Positions 52,238-60,047 of a stretch of 64,000 nt of DNA are shown in pieces. Source of the DNA: an uncultured bacterium (GTDB taxonomy: Bacteria > Cyanobacteriota > Vampirovibrionia > Gastranaerophilales > Gastranaerophilaceae); contig URPS01000005.1 in NCBI GenBank assembly GCA_900549855.1, forward strand, positions 8,481 to 72,480, written 5' to 3'. Position 1 is the first letter of the stretch; each line of letters begins with the position of its first letter. A program made the position numbers and the translations under genes. Under the pieces are notes generated by a model. It did no database searches. It was not told the origin of the DNA and was given only the letters and a program-made list of their open reading frames with translations.

Positions 52238-53710
52238 TTGAATCCGATAGCACCAAGGAATTTATCGTCGATAATAACAACAATGACAAAAGCCGACGCA
52301 ATGGCGCCTATTGTAGCATTAGAAGGTACCGTTGTTGCAGGCAGAACATACCAAGCTTACAAACGTGGCAAATGGGATGAAGCAAGAGAACGCTTTATTG
52401 AAGAATCAATGGGCTCTGTTGTTTGGCTATGTGGTGTTGGTACAATGAATAAGCTGGGTGATAAGCTTGTAGGACAAATACTAAAGAAACCGGGAGCAAA
52501 TTTTGATGTAGGAACTGATAAAGTTCTTAGAACACCGTTTGAGAACTTTATGAAAAAGAATATGCCTAATGGTTTTTCTTCAAAACAAGTAGCGCTGATT
52601 AAAGGTGCAAAAGTTCTTACCAGTATTATTTTAACAAACTTATTTATCGGTTTTGTTGTACCAAAAGTTAACCAAGGTATAACTAAAAAATTGCGCCATG
52701 AAAGACGTGTTGCCGGTAATGAAAACGGCGATAAAGTAGAAATATCTAATAACAAAAAGAATCCGTCATTTAAGGGCGGTGGAATTGCAGCTATAAATAC
52801 ATTTACAAATGCAATAGAAAATACCAATACAGGTAAACTTCTTTCTTCTGATGCAGGTATTGCAGGCGGTCGTATGTATAATGCAAGAAGAAAAGAAGAA
52901 AGACGTGAGGTTGCGATTCGTGATATTGGTTCAATTTATTTCTATATGTGGGCACAAGGACATGTAAGAAATATTTTAAACTTGGTAGAATCTGGTCATG
53001 CTACAAGATTGAATCCGGCAACTGCTGAAATGTTAGACAAACACTTAGCCCAATTCTTAAATGGAAGAGAAATGAATGTTGAAGAGTTTAGAAAAGCTGT
53101 TCTTGGTGATACTGTTAAATTGCCAGAAGCTTTGAATAACAAATTTGAATCAGCAGAACCTTCTTTCTGGGAAAAAATGACTAATAAAAAACCTTTGGAG
53201 GTTATTAAACTAAGCGAATTGGAAAAAGTTGAAAAAGACGAATCTATATTAAATAGAGCAAGAGAAATGTCAAAAATTCAACCATTGCGCCAAGGTGAAG
53301 CTGTTTTAACTAAGCAGCAAGTCATTGATTCTTACAATAAAGCAGCAATTAATGATCCACAGTTCTTGAATAAAGTATTCCAAGATTTTACAGGCGGCGC
53401 AAGTACATCTGAATACAGATATGTTTCTAATAAAAAGCTTTATAACTTGAAAGCAGAAATGGAACATTATGTTGGTAGAGTATGTAAAGCGGCAAAAAAT
53501 GGAAAAGTCGATAAAAAATTATTAGATGCAGTTCAAAATAAGAATTTACTTCTTAGTGGTTTGAATTTTGCTGCAGGCTTTGGTTTTGCATCAGCATTCT
53601 TGTCTACTTATATTCCAAAAATTCAATATTATGTAACAAGAAAAACTACCGGAGTGGATGCGTTTCCTGGAGTTTATGATTATGAGCACCATCAAGAAGA
53701 AGTTGATTAA
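52238..53710 (+). CDS. Lineage-type membrane protein with F-K-G motif
   Basis: No named family. The 490 aa protein is a paralogue of the one at 27791-29032. Shared motifs include R-E-R-F-I-E-E, S-V-V-W-L-C-G-V, a hydrophobic segment (S-I-I-L-T-N-L-F-I-G-F-V-V-P-K), N-P-S-F-K-G-G, A-G-I-A-G-G-R, and a final helix before Y-V-T-R-K-T-T-G-V-D-A-F-P-G. The TTG start at 52238 has AAAGG upstream. A small protein with N-V-N-F-G follows after 11 bases. Hydrophobic helices suggest a membrane or envelope role. Confidence 0.7.
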   Translation: MNPIAPRNLSSIITTMTKADAMAPIVALEGTVVAGRTYQAYKRGKWDEARERFIEESMGSVVWLCGVGTMNKLGDKLVGQILKKPGANFDVGTDKVLRTPFENFMKKNMPNGFSSKQVALIKGAKVLTSIILTNLFIGFVVPKVNQGITKKLRHERRVAGNENGDKVEISNNKKNPSFKGGGIAAINTFTNAIENTNTGKLLSSDAGIAGGRMYNARRKEERREVAIRDIGSIYFYMWAQGHVRNILNLVESGHATRLNPATAEMLDKHLAQFLNGREMNVEEFRKAVLGDTVKLPEALNNKFESAEPSFWEKMTNKKPLEVIKLSELEKVEKDESILNRAREMSKIQPLRQGEAVLTKQQVIDSYNKAAINDPQFLNKVFQDFTGGASTSEYRYVSNKKLYNLKAEMEHYVGRVCKAAKNGKVDKKLLDAVQNKNLLLSGLNFAAGFGFASAFLSTYIPKIQYYVTRKTTGVDAFPGVYDYEHHQEEVD

Positions 53711-53721
53711 AGGAGTAAATA

Positions 53722-53964
53722 ATGAGAATTCAAGCAATTAATAATAACTCAGTAACGAATATTAATAAGACTAGCAAAAAACATAGTAATGTGAATTTTG
53801 GGTGGTTTGGCGGTGAAATGGCAAAGGATACTTTAAAAAGTAATTTATCGTCATGGCAAAAAGTTAAGTGCGGTATAGATGCATATTCAACTGTAACAAA
53901 AGAACTTTTTAGTTTTGCAAAAAATAAAGTATGCCAAAAATCTTTTTGGTTTAAAACAAAATAA
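53722..53964 (+). CDS. Small N-F-G-motif protein
   Basis: 80 aa. Starts M-R-I-Q-A-I-N-N-N, Asn-rich, then S-N-V-N-F-G-W-F-G, then a basic helical tail. No signal peptide or membrane helix. No family recognised; the start and motif are like those of the GH13 enzyme and other proteins here. AAGGAG precedes the ATG. A terminator follows, so it ends the two-gene operon. Confidence 0.65.
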   Translation: MRIQAINNNSVTNINKTSKKHSNVNFGWFGGEMAKDTLKSNLSSWQKVKCGIDAYSTVTKELFSFAKNKVCQKSFWFKTK

Positions 53965-53985
53965 GATATGTAAATATTTGTAAAG

Positions 53986-54022
53986 AAAAAGATAAGTCCT
54001 GAAATTGAACTTATCTTTTTTA
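53986..54022 (+). terminator. Terminator of the 52238-53964 operon
   Basis: 12-base perfect stem (53986-53997 and 54009-54020) running into a T-rich tail. Confidence 0.85.
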
Positions 54023-54057
54023 CTTTATATATATGTAAACACTTAAGAGTAAGGATA

Positions 54058-54414
54058 ATGGTTATGCTAACAGTAAATTCATCAGAAGAAAAAAACACAT
54101 GTTTTAAATTTATTGGCGCAGATTCAACACCAAAAACTACACATTTAATTTCAAATAACACTTCACTAATTGTTCCTTCTATGTCAGAAGGCGGAAATGA
54201 TACTTGCAGTTTTTATTCCGGTCCTAGTGATGCAACAATTATGGCATTTGGTCAAAGTTGTGAAACAGCTGGTTCAATTGCTTATTCAGGAGGCGAAACA
54301 GCCGGTTCAATCGCATATTCAGGATGTGAATCTTCAGGTTCTATTGCTTCTGCAGCGCCATCTGTTTCATGCGGTGGAGGATTTTCCGGTGGCAGTGTAA
54401 GTTTTTCTTGCTAA
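54058..54414 (+). CDS. Ser/Gly/Cys-rich protein with short tandem repeats
   Basis: 118 aa, no family recognised. The first 60 residues are ordinary polar sequence. From about residue 65 an 11-residue unit repeats: E-T-A-G-S-I-A-Y-S-G-G, E-T-A-G-S-I-A-Y-S-G-C, E-S-S-G-S-I-A-S-A-A-P, ending in S-C-G-G-G-F-S-G-G and S-F-S-C. It could be a peptide precursor or a surface protein; there is no modification enzyme beside it. ATG 54064 has a better-spaced AAGG and may be the true start. The upstream TACTTTATATATATGTAA block matches that before the gene at 34942. Confidence 0.6.
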   Translation: MVMLTVNSSEEKNTCFKFIGADSTPKTTHLISNNTSLIVPSMSEGGNDTCSFYSGPSDATIMAFGQSCETAGSIAYSGGETAGSIAYSGCESSGSIASAAPSVSCGGGFSGGSVSFSC

Positions 54415-54447
54415 AATAAATTTTCTAATCAACTAAATAAGACTATT

Positions 54448-54475
54448 AGCCGAACGGTTTTGTTCGGCTTTTTTT
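54448..54475 (+). terminator. Terminator of the Ser/Gly/Cys-rich gene
   Basis: AGCCGAAC (54448-54455) pairs with 54462-54469, followed by T7. Confidence 0.9.
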
Positions 54476-54550
54476 GTAAATAAGTAAGTTTTTGTAAAGT
54501 TGTTGTCAAAAAAAATATATAATGCTACGATTTAATATATTGGAGGAGAA

Positions 54551-55648
54551 ATGGAAGAGTATTTTAGTATAATTCAATTTTTAATTGAAGCCGTTAAAGC
54601 AGGTGCTTCAGATGAACATTTGATGGTAGGACATCCGCCTTATATGCGCAAAAATGGCTTTATTGAAAAGACAGAACACCCTGTAATTTCTAAAGGAGAA
54701 TTAGATGGAGCTATTTTAGAAATCGCTCCTACAGCAATAAGAGATGAAATTTTAACATTGTGTGATGTTGATTTTATGTATGAAATTAAAGGATGTTCAA
54801 GGTTTAGAATTAATTACAACAGACAGTTAGGTCTGCCTGCTTTGGTAATTAGGAACATTCCTTATGAAATACCAAAGTTAAAAGATTTGTCACTTCCTGA
54901 TATTTTGAGTTCAATAGTGAAACAGCCAAATGGTATTGTACTTGTTACTGGTCCGACCGGTTCCGGTAAATCAACGACGATTGCATCATTAGTTAATGAA
55001 ATTAATGAAACAGAGGCAAAACACATTGTAACAATTGAAGATCCTATTGAGTATGTTTTTGATAGTGCGAAAAGTATTGTTTCACAAAGACAAGTTGAAG
55101 TTGATACAAAAACTTTTGCCGACGGTATTAAGTATTCTTTAAGACAAGATCCGGATGTAATATTTATTGGTGAAATTCGTGATAGAGAAACAATGTCAGC
55201 CGCATTAAAAGCTGCAGAAACAGGACACTTAGTATTATCAACACTTCATACAAATGATGCTGTTCAGACTATTAACAGAGTTGTAAACATGTTTGATGAA
55301 GCTAATAGAGCAATTGTACGTAAGCAATTAGCAGAAACATTACGTGCTACAATTGCGCAAAAATTAGTATATTCAGAGAAATTAAATAAAAGATTTCCTG
55401 CTTGTGAAGTTATGGTTGTAACTTCTACTATCAAAGATTATTTAACAAAAGATAACACAGAAGCAATATATGATATATTGAGGGATAGTAATATAGACGA
55501 TATGATTACGATGAATGCATCTTTAGCTAAATTGGTTGAATCAGAGTTAATCACACAAGAAGAAGCATTGCAACATTCAAACGATACTTCTGAACTTGAA
55601 AAAATATTTAGGGGCGTATATCAGGGAACCAGAGCGTACTATGAATAA
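54551..55648 (+). CDS. pilT: PilT-type retraction ATPase
   Basis: Hexameric ATPase that retracts type IV pili. The 365 aa sequence has the Walker A G-P-T-G-S-G-K-S-T-T near residue 137, the Asp box T-I-E-D-P-I-E-Y, the Walker B G-E-I-R-D and the His box G-H-L-V-L-S-T-L-H-T-N. It fits PilT more than PilB by length. No other pilus gene is nearby. GGAGGAG stands just before the ATG. The recO start overlaps its stop. Confidence 0.93.
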   Translation: MEEYFSIIQFLIEAVKAGASDEHLMVGHPPYMRKNGFIEKTEHPVISKGELDGAILEIAPTAIRDEILTLCDVDFMYEIKGCSRFRINYNRQLGLPALVIRNIPYEIPKLKDLSLPDILSSIVKQPNGIVLVTGPTGSGKSTTIASLVNEINETEAKHIVTIEDPIEYVFDSAKSIVSQRQVEVDTKTFADGIKYSLRQDPDVIFIGEIRDRETMSAALKAAETGHLVLSTLHTNDAVQTINRVVNMFDEANRAIVRKQLAETLRATIAQKLVYSEKLNKRFPACEVMVVTSTIKDYLTKDNTEAIYDILRDSNIDDMITMNASLAKLVESELITQEEALQHSNDTSELEKIFRGVYQGTRAYYE

Positions 55649-56405
55649 TTATGTTACAGAAGCTATAAATTTAAAATCATATAATTTGAATGACGCAGAT
55701 AAAATTATTGTTATGTATTCAAAAGAAAATGGGCTAATTAAAGGGGTTGCAAAAGGGATAAAAAAAACTAAGAGTAAACTTGGTGCAAGAATGGACTTGC
55801 TTGTTGCTAATACTTTGCAACTTTTAAAAGGACGTTCAATGGATACAATTATTCAGGCTCAGACAGTTAACCATTTTAGAAAAACAAGAGAAGATATGGA
55901 TAAACTAATGCTATCTTCTTATATTTCCGAAGTAGTTATGAATTTTGGCGAAGGTTCGGAAGCTGCCTCTTCTGAAATATACGAACTTTTGTATAAAGCA
56001 TTAAATAAAATTTCAAATTCAGTAGAAAAAAAAGACATGCTTATTGCAGCAATCAAATTCCAATTAAAAATGCTGTTAATTATGGGATTTTGTGTAGAAC
56101 TTGATACTTGTTTATGTTGCAGAGAGCAAATTTTAGATGAAGATATGTACTTTTCTTCTACGATGGGCGGAATCATTTGCAAAGAATGTAATGAGCATTT
56201 GGGTGTAAAATTAAAAATGCATCACAAAATTAGAGACTTTTTGGCAGCAATGCTTCAGTTTGATTTTGATTATGAAAGTGATTACGACAAAAAAGCTACA
56301 GAAAAAGTTTGTCAGGTGTGTTTTGATTTGTTAGATGAATATATTAAAATTCATACAAACAAAAGGCAAAAGTCTGTAAAATTAATAAGAGAGTTGGCTT
56401 GCTAA
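55641..56405 (+). CDS. recO: DNA repair protein RecO
   Basis: Recombination mediator that loads RecA onto SSB-coated DNA. N-terminal OB fold (E-A-I-N-L-K-S-Y-N-L-N-D-A-D-K-I-I-V-M-Y-S, then G-V-A-K-G) and a zinc-binding Cys cluster (C-x-C-C at about residues 157-160 with a later C-x-x-C near 181). About 254 aa. The ATG at 55641 is used since it overlaps the pilT stop; an in-frame start 15 codons earlier lies inside pilT. gatD follows after one base. Confidence 0.9.
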   Translation: MNNYVTEAINLKSYNLNDADKIIVMYSKENGLIKGVAKGIKKTKSKLGARMDLLVANTLQLLKGRSMDTIIQAQTVNHFRKTREDMDKLMLSSYISEVVMNFGEGSEAASSEIYELLYKALNKISNSVEKKDMLIAAIKFQLKMLLIMGFCVELDTCLCCREQILDEDMYFSSTMGGIICKECNEHLGVKLKMHHKIRDFLAAMLQFDFDYESDYDKKATEKVCQVCFDLLDEYIKIHTNKRQKSVKLIRELAC

Positions 56406-56406
56406 A

Positions 56407-57111
56407 ATGAAAAAAATTAGAATTGCACATTTGTATCCAAAACTATTGAATATTTACGGCGACATTGGCAATGTCTTAACATTAAAAAAAAGGTGCGAAT
56501 GGCGTAACATACAAGTTGAGTTTGATGAAATTAATGTCGGAGATAGTATTTCAGAACACGATCTTTATTTTATTGGTGGCGGTCAAGATTTACAGCAAAT
56601 AGAAGTTTCTAAAGAGTTACAGAAACACAAGAAATTTTTAATACAAGAACGTGACAGAATGGCTGTGTTTCTTGGAATCTGCGGTGGTTATCAATTGATG
56701 GGACATTATTACCAGCCGCATCAAGGAGAAAAACTTCTTGGAATAAGTCTGATGGATGCATACACTGTTGCCGGAAACAAACGCTTTATTGGAAATGTAA
56801 CGATTAAAACAGACTTGGTAGAACCGGATACATTGGTTGGCTTTGAAAATCATAGCGGATTAACGTATCTGCAAGGTGATACAAAACCAATTGGTACAAC
56901 TGTTATTGGAAACGGTAACAATGGCAAAGACCATACAGAAGGCGGAAGGTTTATGAATGTATTCGGAACGTATATGCATGGTTCATTCTTGCCTAAAAAT
57001 CCGCAATTTGCAGATTATCTGATAGAACTGGCACTTGGTGAAAAGCCGGAACCTTTAGATGATGAGATTGAAAATCAAGCTCACAATGTTTTAATTGGCA
57101 AAAAATACTAG
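56407..57111 (+). CDS. gatD: GatD-like lipid II isoglutaminyl synthase subunit
   Basis: 234 aa glutamine amidotransferase of the CobB/CobQ type. The nucleophile is the Cys in L-G-I-C-G-G-Y-Q, and the catalytic His is in T-Y-M-H-G-S-F-L-P-K-N-P. The short start I-A-H-L-Y-P-K-L-L-N-I-Y-G-D-x-G-N is typical of GatD, which with MurT amidates the D-glutamate of lipid II. murT is not adjacent, which is unusual. A cobyric-acid-synthase-like role is possible but less likely at this length. It overlaps the convergent TonB-like gene by four bases. Confidence 0.85.
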   Translation: MKKIRIAHLYPKLLNIYGDIGNVLTLKKRCEWRNIQVEFDEINVGDSISEHDLYFIGGGQDLQQIEVSKELQKHKKFLIQERDRMAVFLGICGGYQLMGHYYQPHQGEKLLGISLMDAYTVAGNKRFIGNVTIKTDLVEPDTLVGFENHSGLTYLQGDTKPIGTTVIGNGNNGKDHTEGGRFMNVFGTYMHGSFLPKNPQFADYLIELALGEKPEPLDDEIENQAHNVLIGKKY

Positions 57112-57494
57112 TTTTTTATATATTTAAGTTGAACTTGTGTATTCACTCCATCCCCAGGAAATTTAGCTGGAAGCGGCTTGTATGGAGCACCGGTTTGTAC
57201 TGCATTAAGTACAGATGCATTAGCTTGTTCATTGGTTGATTCAACAATAAACGGCTTAGTGATTTCACCATTCTTTTTAACTCTAAACTGCACAGTGACT
57301 TCATAATCTGCATTTGCTTTATACGGAATCCAATTTCTATGTACCGCATTTGGTAAGTATTCAAAATATTGTGTTAAATTTTCTATTGGTTTTTCTTGCT
57401 GATTGCTCTGTTTTATCACTGGAGGAATTACGATATCTTCTGCCCATACCGGCATGGCTACTAATAAAAATAAGGCTACAAAAATCTTTTTCAT
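57108..57494 (-). CDS. Periplasmic TonB/TolA C-terminal-type protein
   Basis: 128 aa with a signal peptide (residues 1-18, ending V-W-A-E) and then the TonB C-terminal-like fold: V-T-V-Q-F-R-V-K-K-N-G-E-I, S-V-L-N-A-V and P-L-P-A-K-F. It lacks the usual N-terminal membrane anchor and Pro-rich spacer, so it resembles a free periplasmic energy-transducer-like domain. Function not clear. Start supported by AGGAG. It overlaps gatD convergently and is followed upstream by dtd. Confidence 0.8.
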   Translation of the reverse strand: MKKIFVALFLLVAMPVWAEDIVIPPVIKQSNQQEKPIENLTQYFEYLPNAVHRNWIPYKANADYEVTVQFRVKKNGEITKPFIVESTNEQANASVLNAVQTGAPYKPLPAKFPGDGVNTQVQLKYIKN

Positions 57495-57544
57495 ATTTTA
57501 AAACTCCTGTATATATTATAACATATTAGTGAGATTAAATTCGG

Positions 57545-57985
57545 CTAGTTCATTTCTAGCATAAACGTCACCGGTCCATCATTAATAAGCTCAACATCCA
57601 TCATTGCACCAAAAACTCCTGTTTCGGTTTTTATCCCGTAATTCTGAATTTCTTTGACAAAATCTTCATACAATTTGTTTGCAATATCAGGAGCTGCAGA
57701 TTTATCAAAGCTTGGACGTGTACCTTTTTTGCAGTCACCACACAATGTAAATTGTGAAACTATAAGCATTTCACCGTGGATATCTAATATAGAACGATTC
57801 ATTTTGTCATTTTCATCTGGAAAGATTCTCAAACCTGATAATTTTTTCGCCATTTTTTGAACTTGCTCTATTGTATCGCCCTTTTCTATTCCGACAAGAG
57901 CTAATATACCTTTATCAATTTTTGAATATAATTTGTTATCAATTGTGACAGAAGCACGCTTTACTCTTTGTATCAATGCTTTCAT
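57545..57985 (-). CDS. dtd: D-aminoacyl-tRNA deacylase
   Basis: 146 aa dimeric enzyme that removes D-amino acids (and glycine) from tRNAs. Signature motifs S-Q-F-T-L-C-G-D and G-x-x-x-x-x-x-x-N-D-G-P-V-T are present. Length is exact for the family. Overlaps the upstream Maf/MptE-like gene by four bases, so the two are co-transcribed. Confidence 0.95.
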   Translation of the reverse strand: MKALIQRVKRASVTIDNKLYSKIDKGILALVGIEKGDTIEQVQKMAKKLSGLRIFPDENDKMNRSILDIHGEMLIVSQFTLCGDCKKGTRPSFDKSAAPDIANKLYEDFVKEIQNYGIKTETGVFGAMMDVELINDGPVTFMLEMN

Positions 57986-59874
57986 TGTAAATTTTCTCCG
58001 GCTTTTTTCAGTAAATCTAATATAACAGTTAATCTTTTTTCTGCATTATTAAAATATGCATTCATTTTTTCTGACATATTTTCTACTGCTTTTAAATCAA
58101 AATTTCTTGTTACTTTCATTAAATAATCAATTTCAATCCTTTCTGCAGCTGTAATATAATCAAATGCTGTATTCTGATAAGAAGTGCTGCTTTCTAAAAA
58201 TGCAGCGGTAACTTTTTTAAGCTCTTTTAAAACTTCTACAGTAATACTTTTATACCGTTTTAAATTGTTGTTTAAAGCTCTTATTGCAGCTTGACCTTGA
58301 TAAATAGATTGTTTTGCTTCTATAAGAATATTTTTTTGCTGTAGAAGTTTTGTTTTTAATTGCTCAATATCAACTTTGTAATCAATATTGAAATCACGAT
58401 TTTCAATAGGCTTGCTGCCGGCTAAAGCTTCTTCCAGCGATATGTTTTCAAATCCGTCAATCTGAGCTCCTACAAGAGAAGTGTTAATATATTCAATGCC
58501 TTTAAATTTTTGCGTAAATTTGCTAAGCGGCTCAATAAAGGCTGCGTAAACTGATTCGGTAGGAATCATATCCCCTTTAATACCTCTAACATAATACAAA
58601 GACTTGTTTAAGTTTTCGAGTCTTTGTTTTGCAGTTTTTATTCGTGTTTCCTCTTTTACAGAATTACTAAGTGACGCAACGAAATTATCAAAGTCTTTAG
58701 CTGTAATTTCCCATTTTTGTTCTGCTTCATTATAACTGCACTGCAAATCCTTATAAGCAGAGTCTTTGCTATAGCATTGACCTTCTACATATGCCAAATC
58801 TTGTCCAACCAAAATGATTTTAGAACAGCCCAGAATTCTTGCGACATTTAATGCTGTGTAAGAAACAGTACCTTTCGAAAAATATTCATTAGTACTTTCA
58901 TTGATTAAATCGCTCCAAAAATAATTTACAGGTAAATTATTTGAAATATGAGAAAATATTTGTTTAAATTCAAAATTTCTAAATTTTGGATTAGAATATG
59001 GTTCCGTAACAAAGTTGATTTTTGATAAATCCAATCCTGAAACTTGTTTTGACGTATCAAACGCTTCTATCATACATAAAAAATCAGGTGTTATATTGTG
59101 CTGTGCTAAAGCTTTCATCGCAGTTCCTACAACAATAAGTACAATGCTCTCACGATACTTTTTTATAGTGTCTATATTTCTATCTAATGTTGGTCCGGCT
59201 GACACGACAACTGCAGTTTTATCGCTATAAAAATCTTTAATCTTAGTTAGAGGAATTTCATCAACAAGGCTTGGGATGTTCTTAATAATATTTTTTATTA
59301 ATGGATAAAAACGTTCTTGAGTGTATTTCAAATCCAAATTGAATCTACCAACCAGAGTTTGCAATGTTTTTACTAATTTTGTGAACTCATCTTTGTTTAA
59401 ATCTCTGTAAGTCTGAGTTGTTAAAAGTAGTGGTGTATTCTTTGTGTTAGAATTCTGGTGTAAGTATTCACTAGCTTTTTCAAGATTATCAGCTATATAA
59501 ACATTCTTTTTTAATATGTCGTTCGAAAAATCAACAAGTGTAAAAGCAATTTTCAAAATATTCAAATCCGGCTCAATAAGAATAATGTTGCCGAGTGATT
59601 TTGCAGAAGTATATTGAAATAAATATCCCAGTCCCAAGCCATAAATCATATGAATTGCAACCGGTGAATTTTCACATTGCGCAAAAATTTCTTTTGCTTC
59701 ACCCAATGGATTCTGTGGATTATGCAAATGAACTCCCTTGTAAAGCAAGTTGTAGAAATTATTTTCTTTTACTAGCTGAGGAATGTCTGTTACAACATAA
59801 TTTGCAAGCTTAGTTGCAAGTTCATTGTCTTTAGTTGCTAACGCATTTATATTCTTTTCAAAAATGTTGTTCAT
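57982..59874 (-). CDS. Maf/MptE-like protein (DUF115)
   Basis: About 630 aa cytosolic protein of the motility-accessory-factor/MptE-like family. The core is visible around residues 215-390: A-V-V-V-S-A-G-P-T-L-D-R-N, I-V-V-G-T-A-M-K-A-L-A, T-P-D-F-L-C-M-I, then I-L-V-G-Q-D-L-A-Y, typical of DUF115. Many relatives lie with flagellin genes and are linked to flagellin glycosylation with nonulosonic acids. The C-terminal 150 residues form coiled coils. Start ATG 59874 has GGGGGAG four bases upstream; 29 earlier codons are unlikely. Target protein unknown; the flagellin-like protein at 10.4 kb is a candidate. Confidence 0.8.
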   Translation of the reverse strand: MNNIFEKNINALATKDNELATKLANYVVTDIPQLVKENNFYNLLYKGVHLHNPQNPLGEAKEIFAQCENSPVAIHMIYGLGLGYLFQYTSAKSLGNIILIEPDLNILKIAFTLVDFSNDILKKNVYIADNLEKASEYLHQNSNTKNTPLLLTTQTYRDLNKDEFTKLVKTLQTLVGRFNLDLKYTQERFYPLIKNIIKNIPSLVDEIPLTKIKDFYSDKTAVVVSAGPTLDRNIDTIKKYRESIVLIVVGTAMKALAQHNITPDFLCMIEAFDTSKQVSGLDLSKINFVTEPYSNPKFRNFEFKQIFSHISNNLPVNYFWSDLINESTNEYFSKGTVSYTALNVARILGCSKIILVGQDLAYVEGQCYSKDSAYKDLQCSYNEAEQKWEITAKDFDNFVASLSNSVKEETRIKTAKQRLENLNKSLYYVRGIKGDMIPTESVYAAFIEPLSKFTQKFKGIEYINTSLVGAQIDGFENISLEEALAGSKPIENRDFNIDYKVDIEQLKTKLLQQKNILIEAKQSIYQGQAAIRALNNNLKRYKSITVEVLKELKKVTAAFLESSTSYQNTAFDYITAAERIEIDYLMKVTRNFDLKAVENMSEKMNAYFNNAEKRLTVILDLLKKAGENLQ

Positions 59875-59954
59875 AAAACTCCCCCTGTGAAAGATTTTTT
59901 CTCTTTGGTAAGGTTTAGATACTGTGTCCGTAAGAAATATTCTATAAAGGTTGA

Positions 59955-60022
59955 AACCCACTCACATCTGCAACGCTCAGTGCTGCTTCGCTAACAGCTG
60001 TGACTTCCCTAATTATGGAGGG
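59955..60022 (-). repeat. Inverted copy of the GGTCGCAGCTGT repeat
   Basis: Reverse-complement reading gives TTAGGGAAGTCACAGCTGTT, then AGCGAAGCAGCACTGAGCG, then CAGATGTGAGTGGG, matching about 49840-49895 with drift. It fills the spacer between the Maf/MptE-like gene and rlmN. Confidence 0.6.
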
Positions 60023-60047
60023 TTTAACTTTTCTTTGCCATTTACCC

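Noticed and set aside
52357..52827. 156 aa minus-strand frame inside the F-K-G protein gene
   Set aside because: It is complementary to conserved parts of the plus-strand protein, which has a paralogue elsewhere; no ribosome site.
54058..54414. Ribosomal peptide natural product precursor
   Set aside because: Repeats and terminal Cys are suggestive, but no modifying enzyme or exporter is adjacent, and the nearest radical-SAM gene is housekeeping rlmN. Kept only as an unknown protein.
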